Shown here one piece after another: positions 51,272-62,466 of a DNA stretch of 64,000 nt. Source of the DNA: Betaproteobacteria bacterium. GTDB taxonomy: Bacteria; Pseudomonadota; Gammaproteobacteria; Burkholderiales; SG8-39. Position numbers and translations under genes: made by a program. The notes under the pieces were generated by a model. The model was not told the origin of the DNA. It made no database searches and saw nothing but the letters and a program-made list of their open reading frames with translations. Numbering within the stretch: position 1 is the stretch's first letter; each line of letters starts with the position of its first letter. Where the stretch lies: assembly GCA_016234705.1 (NCBI GenBank), contig JACRAS010000074.1, positions 1-64,000 of the forward strand. Direction: 5' to 3'.

Positions 51272-51496
51272 TTACTTCTTCTCTTCTTTCTTCATTTCTT
51301 TCTTCATTTCTTTCTTTTCCTTCTTTTCTTTTTTCATTTCTTTCTTTTCGGCTTTCTTTTCGGCCGCCGGTTTCGCGTCTTTCTTCATCTCTTCTTTCTT
51401 CTCGCCTCCGGCGGCCTTCATGTGCGACGCGGCGAAGACGGAACCAGTGGAAACGGCGAATACAGCAGCGATCAGAATCGACAGAAACTTACTCAT
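51272..51496 (-). CDS. Small exported Lys/Glu-rich protein
   Basis: A 74-residue protein. It has a signal peptide (KFLSILIAAVFAVSTGSVFAA, cleavage expected about residue 22) and a mature part almost wholly of Lys, Glu, Met and Ala in repeated KKEMKKE/AEKKAEKK units. This is a low-complexity polyampholyte that is probably disordered or a single charged helix. The ATG at 51496 has a GGAG-type site (GAGGAGATAA) upstream, and a strong terminator follows the stop. Both support it as a real gene despite its composition. Similar small exported Lys-rich proteins occur in betaproteobacteria without known function. Confidence 0.75.
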   Translation of the reverse strand: MSKFLSILIAAVFAVSTGSVFAASHMKAAGGEKKEEMKKDAKPAAEKKAEKKEMKKEKKEKKEMKKEMKKEEKK

Positions 51497-51713
51497 TTTA
51501 TCTCCTCGTTGATGGTTTTGAAGTACCGGCGCTCCCAACCGCCTCCGCCCATCGTCCCATGCAACGGAGGCCGACGTCGATATCGCGGTGCAAGCATAGC
51601 GGTTACGGCCGCAATGCCGGAACTTCCTATAACGGCTGAGTGACCAAGGCGTTGACAGGTTTTACGCACCCGCGTTCGTGCCGGATTGGATAGAAAAAAC
51701 TCAGAACAATCAA

Positions 51714-51722
51714 TGCTATACT
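51714..51722 (+). promoter_or_regulatory. Extended -10 promoter for the TPR-HupE genes
   Basis: TGCTATACT forms an extended -10 box 56 bases before the TPR gene start. No good -35 is seen. The rest of the gap 51497-51713 shows nothing recognisable. Confidence 0.4.
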
Positions 51723-51777
51723 TCGCCGGTCCGGCCAAACGCCTGGCCCAGGCCGACAATATTGTATCCGACCTGAT

Positions 51778-52962
51778 ATGCGCCGCCTGCTCAGCCCGGT
51801 TTTCCTTGTCGTCTGCGCCCTAGTCACCGGCGCAGCGCAGTCGGCGCCCTATACTCCGCAGTCGGACAACGAGGTTCTCGAGCGCCTGCCGTTCAAGGCC
51901 TCGGCCGCGGAGGGCCGGGAATTGCGCCAGTTGCGCCGCGCGCTCGCGGAGCAACCGCAGAATATGGAGCGGGCCCTGGCTTTGGCGCGCCGCTACTTCG
52001 ATCTCGCCAGCGCCGAGGGCGACCCGCGTTACGTCGGCTACGCCGAGGCCGCGATCCGGCCCTGGAACAACGCCGCCGAGCCAGCGGTAGAAATTCTGGT
52101 AATGCGCGCCCTGCTGCGCCAGTACCGGCACGAATTCGACGCGGCGCTCGCCGACCTGGGGCAGGCGGCGGAACGCGATCCCGGCAACGCCGAGGCCTGG
52201 TCCTGGCGCTCGGCCATCTCGCTGGTGCAGGCGGACTACGCCGGCGCGCGCGCGGCCTGCGACAAGCTCGCCGCGCTGGCTAGCGCGCTGCTCGCCACCG
52301 CCTGCACCACGGCGGTCGACGGGCTTACCGGGAAATCCGGCGCGGCCTATGCCGAATTGTCCAAAGCCCTCGCGCGCCGCCCCGACGCCGACCCCGACTT
52401 GAGACTCTGGATTCAAACGCGGCTGGCGGAAATGGCGTTGCGCCACGGGCGCGACGAGTTGGCCGAGCGCCATTTCAAGGCCGGGCTGGCGCTGGGCGTA
52501 ACCGATGGTTTCATCCTCGCCGCTTACGCCGATTTTCTGCTCGACCGCGACAGGCCGGCTGAGGTGGTGACCATGCTCCGCGACTGGGAGCGTTCCGACA
52601 TCCTGCTGCTGCGCCTGGCCCTGGCCGAGCAGGCGGCGAAACTTCCGGCCGCGGCGGCGCACATCGCGATGCTGAAACAGCGCTTCGACGCCTCCGCCCT
52701 GCGCGGCGACAAGCTGCACCAGCAGGAAGAAGCGCGCTTTCATCTGTATTTGCAGGGCGACGCGTCCAAAGCGCTGCGGCTGGCCGCGGAGAATTACCGC
52801 TTGCAGCGCGAACCGCGCGATGCGCGCATCCTGCTGGAAGCGGCGCTCGCGGCGAAAGACTTCCGCGCGGCGCAGCCGGCCGTTGAGTGGCTCGGCGCGA
52901 GCGGCTACGAAGATCCGCTGTATGCGAAATTGGCGCGACAACTCGAGGACGGCGCGAAATGA
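51778..52962 (+). CDS. Exported TPR-repeat protein
   Basis: A 394-residue protein. A signal peptide (FLVVCALVTGAAQSA, to about residue 22) precedes mostly helical tetratricopeptide-like repeats, for example ALADLGQAAERDPGNAEAWSWR and the preceding ALLRQYRHEFDAAL. It is probably a periplasmic scaffold. The stop overlaps the start of the HupE/UreJ-like gene (ATGA), so the two are co-expressed. The partner relation suggests TPR-assisted assembly around the membrane protein; this is inference. Confidence 0.78.
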   Translation: MRRLLSPVFLVVCALVTGAAQSAPYTPQSDNEVLERLPFKASAAEGRELRQLRRALAEQPQNMERALALARRYFDLASAEGDPRYVGYAEAAIRPWNNAAEPAVEILVMRALLRQYRHEFDAALADLGQAAERDPGNAEAWSWRSAISLVQADYAGARAACDKLAALASALLATACTTAVDGLTGKSGAAYAELSKALARRPDADPDLRLWIQTRLAEMALRHGRDELAERHFKAGLALGVTDGFILAAYADFLLDRDRPAEVVTMLRDWERSDILLLRLALAEQAAKLPAAAAHIAMLKQRFDASALRGDKLHQQEEARFHLYLQGDASKALRLAAENYRLQREPRDARILLEAALAAKDFRAAQPAVEWLGASGYEDPLYAKLARQLEDGAK

Positions 52963-54080
52963 GCCGCGCTCTGGCGCTGCTGTTGCTGTGCGCGAGCCTC
53001 GCGGCGCAGGCGCACAAGCCCAGCGACAGCTATCTGCACCTCAACATCGACGGCGCGCGCGTCACCGGCCAATGGGACATCGCGCTGCGCGACCTGGAGC
53101 AGGCGATAGGCCTGGACTCGAACGGCGACGGCGAAATCACCTGGGGCGAGCTGCGCGCGCGCCAGGCCGACATCGCCGCCTACGCGCTCGCCCGCTTGAG
53201 AATCGAAGGCGACGCAAAAAACTGCCCGCTAGTCGTCACCGGGTACGAGGTCGATCGCCACAGCGACGGTGCTTACGAAGTGCTGCGCTTTGCCGCGGAC
53301 TGCGCCGGCGCGCCGGCCGCGATCGAAATCGGCTACAAGCTGTTCTTCGATTTCGACGCCCAGCACAAGGGGCTGCTCAACCTCGAGTACCAGGGCCGGG
53401 TGCAAAGCCTGGTATTCACGGCCGAGCAGCCCAAGCAGCGCTTCGAGCTGGGCGAGCTCAGCGCCATGCGGCAGTTCTTGAGCTACGGCCGCGACGGCGT
53501 ATGGCATATCTGGATCGGCTACGACCACATCCTGTTCCTGTTGTCCTTGCTGTTGCCGGCGGTGTTGATGCGGGAGCGGCGCCAGTGGCTGCCGGTGGCG
53601 CGCTTCGGCGATGCGTTCTGGGACGTGTTCAAAATCGTGACCGCGTTTACCGTGGCGCATTCGATCACGCTGTCGCTCGCCGCGTTGGGCGTGATTTCGC
53701 TGCCCTCGCGGCTGGTGGAATCGGCCATCGCCGCCTCGGTGCTTCTGGCCGCGGCGAACAACCTATGGCCGCTGGTCGGCGGCAGGCGCTGGGTGGTGGC
53801 CTTCGCCTTCGGCCTGATCCACGGCTTCGGCTTTGCCGGCGTGCTGACCGAACTCGGCCTGCCGCGCGACGCGCTGGTGCTCGCGCTGGTCGGATTCAAC
53901 CTGGGTGTGGAGGCGGGGCAGCTCGCCGTCGTCGCGGCCTTCCTGCCGCTTGCCTATTGTTTGCGCGCAAGCTGGTTTTACCGGCGCATGGTCCTGTTCG
54001 GCGGTTCGGTCGCGATCGTGGCCGTTGCCATGGTCTGGCTGCTGGAGCGCTCGCTGAACCTGAAACTGATTTCGGCATGA
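52959..54080 (+). CDS. HupE/UreJ-family membrane protein with EF-hand-like loop
   Basis: A 373-residue protein. It has a signal peptide (to about residue 18) and a periplasmic domain of about 160 residues. This includes a canonical EF-hand loop D53-S-N-G-D-G-E-I-T-W-G-E64. Then come about seven membrane helices in a HupE/UreJ-like domain (HIWIGYDHILFLLSLLLPA, TVAHSITLSLAALG, FGLIHGFGFAGVL). Conserved His and Asp in the helices suggest divalent metal transport or hydrogenase/urease-related nickel handling. No hydrogenase or urease genes are nearby. It is coupled to the TPR gene by ATGA. Confidence 0.85.
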   Translation: MSRALALLLLCASLAAQAHKPSDSYLHLNIDGARVTGQWDIALRDLEQAIGLDSNGDGEITWGELRARQADIAAYALARLRIEGDAKNCPLVVTGYEVDRHSDGAYEVLRFAADCAGAPAAIEIGYKLFFDFDAQHKGLLNLEYQGRVQSLVFTAEQPKQRFELGELSAMRQFLSYGRDGVWHIWIGYDHILFLLSLLLPAVLMRERRQWLPVARFGDAFWDVFKIVTAFTVAHSITLSLAALGVISLPSRLVESAIAASVLLAAANNLWPLVGGRRWVVAFAFGLIHGFGFAGVLTELGLPRDALVLALVGFNLGVEAGQLAVVAAFLPLAYCLRASWFYRRMVLFGGSVAIVAVAMVWLLERSLNLKLISA

Positions 54081-54181
54081 ACGCTGCTCGGCGAAAAACT
54101 TCCGGCCTGTTCCGCGTGCGCACGATCGGATTTCGACCGCGATCCGCTCCGAATGTCGATCCTTAGTCTCTGTTCGCGATC

Positions 54182-55237
54182 ATGATCGACCTCGCCACCC
54201 AACGCTACGCGCTGGCGGCGCTCGCCGCCGCGGCGCTGTTCGGCGCGAGCACGCCGCTGGCGAAGCTGTTGCAGGCGGACATCACGCCGGGCCTGCTCGC
54301 CGGGCTGCTTTATCTCGGCAGCGGCGCGGGACTTGCGCTGGTAAAACTCGGGCTGCGCCTCGGCCGGCATGCCCCCGAACCGCCGCTGCAAGCGAGCGAC
54401 TACCCCTGGCTCGCCGGCGCGGTCGCGAGCGGCGGCATTGCCGCGCCCCTGCTCCTGATGTGGGGCCTCGCCGGCGCCAGCGCTTCGGGCGTGTCGCTGC
54501 TGCTCAACCTGGAGGGAATATTGACGGCGCTCATCGCCGCGCTGGCGTTCAAGGAAGCGGTGGCCAGGCGGATCTGGCTCGCAGCCTGCCTGATGCTCGC
54601 CGCCGGCTTGCTGCTCGGCTACGATCCACGGGCAGGCTTCGGCCTGTCGCTGCGCACGCTCGCTGTCATCGCGGCCTGCGCGCTATGGGCGCTGGACAAT
54701 AATCTCACCCGCCGCATCTCGGCCGCCGATCCGGTCAGCATCGCCATGATCAAGGGGCTGGCCGCGGGCAGCGCCAACATCGTCGCGGCCCTGGCTTCCG
54801 GCGCGAGCTTCCCGGCTGCCCTGCCGCTGGCAGGGGCGCTGCTGCTCGGATGGCTCGCCTATGGCGTAAGCCTCACGCTGTACATCGTCGCGCTGCGCCA
54901 CTTGGGCAGCGCGCGCGCCGCCGCGCATTTTTCCACCGCGCCGTTCATCGGCGCGGCGCTCGCTATCGCCTTATTGGACGAGCCGGTGACGGCCGGCTTC
55001 GTCGCGGCCTTTGTGCTGATGATCGCCGCCACCTGGCTCGCGCTCAGCGAGCGGCACGGGCACGCGCACATGCACGCGCACTTTAGGCACGAACACCTGC
55101 ATATGCACGATGCGCACCATCAGCATGCGCACCGCGGCGACGAGGGGCTCGAGCCGCATTCACACCCGCACCGGCACTCCCCCTTCAGGCACGGCCATCC
55201 GCACCTGCCGGATTTGCATCACCGGCATCTACACTGA
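54182..55237 (+). CDS. EamA/DMT transporter with histidine-rich C-terminal tail
   Basis: A 351-residue drug/metabolite-superfamily transporter. It has ten predicted helices in two EamA repeats (residues about 10-145 and 150-288), for example ALFGASTPLAKLLQ and SGVSLLLNLEGILTALIAALAFKE. An unusual cytoplasmic tail from about 291 to the end has roughly two dozen histidines in 60 residues (HGHAHMHAH, HHQHAH, HSHPHRH). The tail likely binds divalent metal, pointing to a metal or metal-ligand substrate. The start at ATG 54182 has no strong ribosome-binding site. Confidence 0.88.
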   Translation: MIDLATQRYALAALAAAALFGASTPLAKLLQADITPGLLAGLLYLGSGAGLALVKLGLRLGRHAPEPPLQASDYPWLAGAVASGGIAAPLLLMWGLAGASASGVSLLLNLEGILTALIAALAFKEAVARRIWLAACLMLAAGLLLGYDPRAGFGLSLRTLAVIAACALWALDNNLTRRISAADPVSIAMIKGLAAGSANIVAALASGASFPAALPLAGALLLGWLAYGVSLTLYIVALRHLGSARAAAHFSTAPFIGAALAIALLDEPVTAGFVAAFVLMIAATWLALSERHGHAHMHAHFRHEHLHMHDAHHQHAHRGDEGLEPHSHPHRHSPFRHGHPHLPDLHHRHLH

Positions 55238-55284
55238 AAATCAAGAATGCATCTGCGGCGCGCTATCATAGCCCGGAGGAAATA

Positions 55285-55314
55285 GTGAACGCACCCTTGG
55301 CGTGTTACAACTAG
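55285..55314 (+). other. Possible leader peptide upstream of the second EamA gene
   Basis: A strong CCGGAGGAAATA site precedes a GTG that opens nine codons (VNAPLACYN) ending in TAG at 55312-55314. That is two bases before the ATG of the EamA gene, which itself has a weak site. The arrangement would couple transporter translation to the mini-frame. Alternatively the site is a chance match. Confidence 0.35.
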
Positions 55315-55316
55315 GC

Positions 55317-56174
55317 ATGCTCGGATCCGCTTTTTTGGCGCTCGCCGCCGCGGCCGGACTGGGCGCGGCCATGATCACCATGCGGCTTGGCTTGCGCTAC
55401 GCTACGCCATTAGCCGGGGCGACGATCGGTGTTCCGTCGACGACGCTGATGTTCTGGTGCCTGGCGCCATTCCTGCTCGACACGGACGGGATTAGTCTCG
55501 CCGCCGTGGGCATCTTCGCGCTGGTCGGTTTGTTCTTTCCCGCGCTCGTGACCCTGCTCATGTATACCGGCAACCAGCGCATGGGGCCGACGATCACCAG
55601 CTCGGTTTCCTGCACCACGCCGATGTTCGCCGTGGCCGGTGCCATCGTTTTTTTGGGTGAAGCGCTGACCGTCGGCAATGTGCTCGGAACTGCGCTCATC
55701 GTGCTCGGCATGCTGGTGCTGACCTGGACCGGCGGCGCGCCTGCGCGCGGATGGCCGCTGTGGGCGATCGCGCTGCCTTTCGCCGCGGCGGCCATCCGCG
55801 CGCTGGGGCTGGTCTTGACCAAGGCCGGGCTCGCGCTATGGAGCAGCCCTTACGCCGCTGGTCTGATCGGCTATACCGTTTCTGCCGCGGTGATTCTCGT
55901 TGCGGCGCGGGCCGGCGCGGCGCCGAAGACCAGCGACCGTCGCGCCATGCCCTGGTTTGTCGCGACCGGCTTCTGCAACGGCGGCAGCCTGTTCCTGATG
56001 TACGTCGCTCTGGCAGGAGGGCAGGTGAGCATGGTCTCGCCCATCGTCGCGACCTATCCGCTGTTCACGCTAGTCCTGAGTATGCTATTGCTGCGACACG
56101 AGCGCGTCACGCCGCGCGTGGCCGTGGGGGCGATATTGACGGTCGCGGGGGTGGCGGTGCTGCTTGCGCTCTAG
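55317..56174 (+). CDS. EamA/DMT-family transporter
   Basis: A 285-residue transporter with about ten helices in two EamA halves (SSVSCTTPMFAVAGAIVFLGEALT in the first; SMVSPIVATYPLFTLVLSMLLLRHE in the second). The substrate is unknown. ATG 55317 is preferred, being just behind the possible leader mini-frame. A GTG at 55302 would add five residues but lacks a ribosome-binding site. It is not closely similar to the preceding EamA protein and lacks its histidine tail. Confidence 0.85.
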   Translation: MLGSAFLALAAAAGLGAAMITMRLGLRYATPLAGATIGVPSTTLMFWCLAPFLLDTDGISLAAVGIFALVGLFFPALVTLLMYTGNQRMGPTITSSVSCTTPMFAVAGAIVFLGEALTVGNVLGTALIVLGMLVLTWTGGAPARGWPLWAIALPFAAAAIRALGLVLTKAGLALWSSPYAAGLIGYTVSAAVILVAARAGAAPKTSDRRAMPWFVATGFCNGGSLFLMYVALAGGQVSMVSPIVATYPLFTLVLSMLLLRHERVTPRVAVGAILTVAGVAVLLAL

Positions 56175-56215
56175 TCTTCGGCCACACCCGGCTTCAACGT
56201 CTGGCGCAGCTTGCT

Positions 56216-58043
<1,828 letters not shown>

Positions 58044-58051
<8 letters not shown>

Positions 58052-59882
58052 CCGTGACGGACTTGGCGAGATTGCGCGGCTTGTCCACGTCGGTGCCGCG
58101 CGCGAGCGCCGTGTGATAAGCGAGCAGTTGCAGCGGCACCACGTGCAGGATCGGCGACAGCGCTCCGTAATGCTCCGGCAGCCGCACCACATGCACGCCT
58201 TCGGAGGGCGCGATGTGGCTGTCGGCGTCGGCAAAAACGTAGAGTTGGCCGCCGCGCGCGCGCACTTCCTGCATGTTGGATTTGAGCTTTTCCAGGAGCG
58301 CGTCGTTGGGCGCGACGGTGACCACCGGCATCTCGTCGGTCACCAGCGCCAGCGGCCCGTGTTTCAATTCGCCCGCCGGATAGGCTTCGGCATGGACATA
58401 GGAAATTTCCTTCAGTTTGAGCGCGCCTTCGAGCGCTATCGGGTAGTGCAGGCCGCGCCCGAGAAACAGGGCGTGCTCGCGCTGCGCGAATTGCTCCGCC
58501 CAGGCGATGATCTGCGGCTCCAGTGCGAGCACGCTCGCGAGCGCAGCCGGCAGGTGGCGCAGGTTTTTCAGATGGCGCGCTTCGTCTTTGGCGAGAAGCC
58601 GTCCGCGTGACTTGGCGAACGCAAGCGCAAGCAAAAACAATGCTACAAGCTGGGTGGTGAAGGCCTTGGTCGAGGCGACGCCGATTTCGATGCCGGCGCG
58701 GGTCAGGTACAAGAGCCGCGTCTGGCGCACCATGGCGCTCGAGGCGACGTTGCAGATCGCCAGGGTATGAACATGGCCGAGCGACTGCGCGTGCTTCAGC
58801 GCGGCCAGGGTATCGGCGGTCTCGCCCGACTGCGAGATCACCACCACCAGCGCCCGCGGGTTGGGCACGCTGACGCGGTAGCGGTATTCGCTGGCGACCT
58901 CGACCTCGGTCGGCAGGCCGGCGATGGCTTCGAGCCAGAACTTGGCTGTAAGGCCGGAATAGTAGCTGGTGCCGCAGGCATAAATGTGCACCGCGTCGAC
59001 CGCGGCGAAGACGTCTTTCGCGGCATCGCCGAAAATGTCCGGCCCGATGCCGGCCACACCTTCGAGCGTGTCGGCGATGGCCTGCGGCTGCTCGAAGATC
59101 TCCTTCTGCATGAAATGCCGGTAGGGCCCGAGCTCGACCGCGCCGGCATAGGCGCTGACGGTGCGCAGTTCGCGCTCTACCGGCTTGCCGTCGCGGCCGA
59201 CAATGGCATAGCGGCCGAGCCCGATATCGGCGACATCGCCCTCTTCGAGATAGATGATCTGGTCGGTCGTCCCCGCCAGGGCCATGGCGTCGGAGGCCAG
59301 GTAGTGCTCGCCCGCGGTGCCCTTCACCCCGACACCCAGCACCAGCGGGCTCCCCTGGCGCGCGCCGACCACGCGCTGCGGCTCGGCCTTGCAAAACACG
59401 GCGATGGCATAGGCGCCCTGCAGTTCCGCCGCCGCGCGCTGCACGGCGAGAAACAGGTCGCCCGAATAGTGGCTGTGGATGAGGTGCGCGATGACCTCGG
59501 TGTCGGTCTGCGACGCGAACTCGTAACCCTGGGCCTTCAGGCGCGTGCGCAGGTTTTCGTAGTTCTCGATGATACCGTTGTGGACCACCGCGATCTCGTC
59601 GCGGCTGAATATCGGGTGGGCATTGACCGGTACCGGCGCGCCGTGGGTGGCCCAGCGCGTGTGGCAGATGCCGGTCGAGCCGGTGAGCCCGGACTCGCGC
59701 ACCTGCGCGTCCAGATCGGCCACCCGCGACACGGTGCGCGCGCGCCGCAACTGTCCCCCGGCACCTGCGTCATAAACCGCGACGCCGCAGGAATCGTAGC
59801 CGCGGTATTCGAGCCGGCGCAGCCCTTCGATCAATACGGGGACGATATCGCGTCGCGCAACCGCACCGACTATGCCGCACAT
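58044..59882 (-). CDS. glmS: Glutamine-fructose-6-phosphate aminotransferase
   Basis: A 612-residue enzyme making glucosamine 6-phosphate from fructose 6-phosphate and glutamine, the entry to peptidoglycan and LPS amino sugars. It has the N-terminal nucleophile C2 in [15 protein letters not shown] and the glutamine amidotransferase domain ([16 protein letters not shown]). Two SIS domains follow ([33 protein letters not shown]), and the end is LAKSVTVE. It lies 10 bases downstream of glmU on the same strand, the classical glmU-glmS pair. Confidence 0.96.
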
Positions 59883-59892
59883 CTACTACCCC

Positions 59893-61245
59893 TCATTTCT
59901 TTTTCACGGGGCGCTTCCAACCCGAGACGGTGAGCTGCTTGGCGCGCGAGATGGTGAGCGCGCCTTCCGGTGCATCCTTGGTCAGCGTCGTGCCCGCGCC
60001 CAGGGTGGCGCCCTTGCCCACCCGCACCGGCGCCACCAGTTGGGTGTCGGAACCGATGAAGACCTCGTCCTCGATGATGGTGCGGTGCTTGTTGGCGCCG
60101 TCGTAATTGCAGGTGATGGTGCCGGCGCCGATGTTGACGTCGCGCCCCACGGTGGTGTCGCCGATATAGGCGAGGTGGTTGGCCTTGGAGCGCGCCGCGA
60201 TCTGGCTCGCCTTCACTTCGACGAAATTGCCGATGTGCACCTCCTCGGCGAGCGTGGTGCCGGGGCGCAGCCGCGCATACGGGCCGATGCGGCAGCGCGC
60301 GCCGATGTCGGCTTCATCCAGATGACAGAAGGGTTCGATGCGCGCGCCCGCGGCGACCTTCACGTTGCGCAGCACGCAGTTCGCGCCGACACTGACGCCT
60401 ACATCGAGCACGACCTCGCCCTCGAACACGCAATTGACGTCGATCGCCACATCGCGCCCGCAGACGAGGCGGCCGCGCACCTCGATGCGCGCCGGGTCCG
60501 CCAGCGTGACGCCCTTGTGCATCAGGGCAGCGGCGACTGCGCGCTGGAAGGTGCGCTCGAGCTCGGCCAACTGCGCCTTGCTGTTGACCCCCAGGATTTC
60601 CCAGGCCGCGCCCGGCGCAGCCGATTTGACCGGCACTTTGTCCGCCACCGCCGCGGCGACCACATCGGTGAGGTAATACTCCTTCTGCGCATTTTTGTTG
60701 TGCAAGCCTGCCAGCCATTTCTTCAGCCGCGCGGTCGGCAGCACCATGATGCCGGTGTTGATCTCGCGCAGCGCGCGCTCGGCCTTGGTCGCGTCCTTTT
60801 CCTCGACGATGCGCCTCACCGCGCCGCGGCTGCGGATAATGCGGCCATAACCATGCGGGTCGTCAAGTTCGAGAGTGAGCAGGGCTACGCCCTTGCCGGC
60901 CGCGCGGCATAGCGTTGTTAGCGTCTCGGCCCGGGTGAGCGGCACATCACCGTACAACACCAGGGTCGGAACCTTGGGATCGAGATGCGGCAGCGCCTGC
61001 GCCAGCGCATGCCCGGTGCCCAACTGCGGCTCCTGCCTGGCCCACACCAGGCCCGGCTGGGCGATGGTCTCGCGCACGCGCTCGCCGCCGTGGCCGTAGA
61101 CGATGCAGATGACTCCGGGTTTGAGGCTGCGCGCCGTGTCAACGACATGCGCAAGCAGAGGCCTGCCCGCCAACTGGTGCAGCACCTTGGGTAAATCCGA
61201 GTGCATGCGCTTGCCTAGGCCGGCGGCGAGGATGACGACGTTCAT
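59893..61245 (-). CDS. glmU: Bifunctional UDP-GlcNAc pyrophosphorylase/GlcN-1-P acetyltransferase
   Basis: A 450-residue bifunctional enzyme of UDP-GlcNAc synthesis. The N-terminal uridyltransferase has the signature [20 protein letters not shown] and [10 protein letters not shown]. The C-terminal left-handed beta-helix acetyltransferase has hexapeptide repeats and the conserved region [20 protein letters not shown], then [13 protein letters not shown]. The ATG at 61245 gives the standard start MNVVILAAG; the in-frame extension upstream is not coding-like. It is divergent from the PhnD genes. Confidence 0.96.
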   Translation of the reverse strand: MNVVILAAGLGKRMHSDLPKVLHQLAGRPLLAHVVDTARSLKPGVICIVYGHGGERVRETIAQPGLVWARQEPQLGTGHALAQALPHLDPKVPTLVLYGDVPLTRAETLTTLCRAAGKGVALLTLELDDPHGYGRIIRSRGAVRRIVEEKDATKAERALREINTGIMVLPTARLKKWLAGLHNKNAQKEYYLTDVVAAAVADKVPVKSAAPGAAWEILGVNSKAQLAELERTFQRAVAAALMHKGVTLADPARIEVRGRLVCGRDVAIDVNCVFEGEVVLDVGVSVGANCVLRNVKVAAGARIEPFCHLDEADIGARCRIGPYARLRPGTTLAEEVHIGNFVEVKASQIAARSKANHLAYIGDTTVGRDVNIGAGTITCNYDGANKHRTIIEDEVFIGSDTQLVAPVRVGKGATLGAGTTLTKDAPEGALTISRAKQLTVSGWKRPVKKK

Positions 61246-61301
61246 GGGTTTCGATTTCTCGCGGAGGCCGAAATGATACCACGCAGCCCCGCGCGCCCGC
61301 C

Positions 61302-61330
61302 TTGTAGGCCGGAGGCTTGCGGTATATATT
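61302..61330 (+). promoter_or_regulatory. Promoter of the PhnD-PhnC genes
   Basis: TTGTAG (61302-61307), a 17-base spacer and TATATT (61325-61330) form a fair sigma70-type promoter about 108 bases before the first PhnD-like gene. Confidence 0.5.
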
Positions 61331-61437
61331 ACAGTTTGCTTTCTCCTGGCCCGCCAGCGCTTTATCGACCCGACCAGGCCCAGCAACAGGCGAGCGGCAT
61401 CGACCAATAATCGATAATTTCTTCCTCAGGAGACATC

Positions 61438-62466
61438 ATGCATCGATTGAGATTTCTGTTGTCAAGCGCGTTGTTCGCCCTCGCCTGCGCCCCGACTTTC
61501 GCTCAGGACGCCTGCAAAAACCGCGGCGATCTCGATCCGCAGTATTGCGACGAGAACAAGGACCTGGTGGCCGATCCGCCCAAGGATGTGAAGAAGTTCA
61601 AGAACCCGGCGACCATCGTGTTTACCTATACGCCGGTGGAAGATCCTGCCGTCTACGAAAAGGTGTTCAAGCCTTTCACCGACCACTTAGCCCAATGTAC
61701 CGGCAAGCGGGTGGTGTTCTACCAAGTGCAGTCCAACGCCGCCGAGATCGAAGCGATGCGTTCCGGGCGCCTGCACGTGGGCGGGTTCTCCACCGGGCCG
61801 ACGGCTTTTGCCGTCAACCTCGCCGGCGCGGTACCGTTCGCGGTGAAAGGCTACGCCGACCACTTCCAGGGCTATCAGTTGTGGCTGATCGTGAAGAAAG
61901 ACAGCCCGTTCCAGAAGATCACCGACCTGAAGGGCAAACGCGTCGCGCACACTTCAGCATCCTCGAACTCGGGTAATCTCGCGCCGCGCGCGCTGTTCCC
62001 GCCGCTCGGCCTCGTCCCCGACCAGGACTACAAGGTGCTGTACTCGGGCAAGCACGACCAGTCCATTCTCGGCGTGAATACCGGGGATTACGATGCCGCG
62101 CCGATCGCCTCCGACGTATTCGAGCGCATGGCGCGCCGCGGCACGGTGAAAGAGGGCGACTTCCGGGTTCTGTACAAGAGCCAGACCTTTCCGACCTCGT
62201 CATTCGCCTATGCGCACGACCTGGAACCAGCGCTGCGCGATAAGATGCTGAAGTGCTTCTACGACTACCGCTTCCCACCCGAGATGCAGAGCGCCTTCGA
62301 GGGTGCCGACCGCTTTTTCCCGGTCACTTTCCAGAAAGACTGGGAGGTGGTGCGCAAGGTCGATGAATCCGCGGGCGAGAAAAAAGATCGCGGCGCGTTC
62401 GAGAAGGAGTCGGCCAAGGAAGAGGCCGCGCGCAAGAAAGCGGCCGAGGCCAAAGCCAAGAAGTGA
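61438..62466 (+). CDS. PhnD-like phosphate/phosphite/phosphonate-binding protein, copy 1
   Basis: A 342-residue periplasmic binding protein. It has a signal peptide (to about residue 22) and a Cys/Asp-rich N-terminal segment (CKNRGDLDPQYCDENKDLV). The PhnD fold follows: FTYTPVEDPAVYEKVFKPFTDHL, GYQLWLIVKKDSPFQKITDLKGK, and SASSNSGNLAPRALFPPLGL. An unusual Lys/Glu/Ala-rich C-terminal helix (ESAKEEAARKKAAEAKAKK) closes it. It shares a TGATG overlap with copy 2. Confidence 0.87.
   Translation: MHRLRFLLSSALFALACAPTFAQDACKNRGDLDPQYCDENKDLVADPPKDVKKFKNPATIVFTYTPVEDPAVYEKVFKPFTDHLAQCTGKRVVFYQVQSNAAEIEAMRSGRLHVGGFSTGPTAFAVNLAGAVPFAVKGYADHFQGYQLWLIVKKDSPFQKITDLKGKRVAHTSASSNSGNLAPRALFPPLGLVPDQDYKVLYSGKHDQSILGVNTGDYDAAPIASDVFERMARRGTVKEGDFRVLYKSQTFPTSSFAYAHDLEPALRDKMLKCFYDYRFPPEMQSAFEGADRFFPVTFQKDWEVVRKVDESAGEKKDRGAFEKESAKEEAARKKAAEAKAKK

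Noticed and set aside
51286-51400. Dense TTTCTTC repeats as a possible non-coding microsatellite
   Set aside because: They are the complement of Lys/Glu codons of a gene with signal peptide, ribosome-binding site and terminator.
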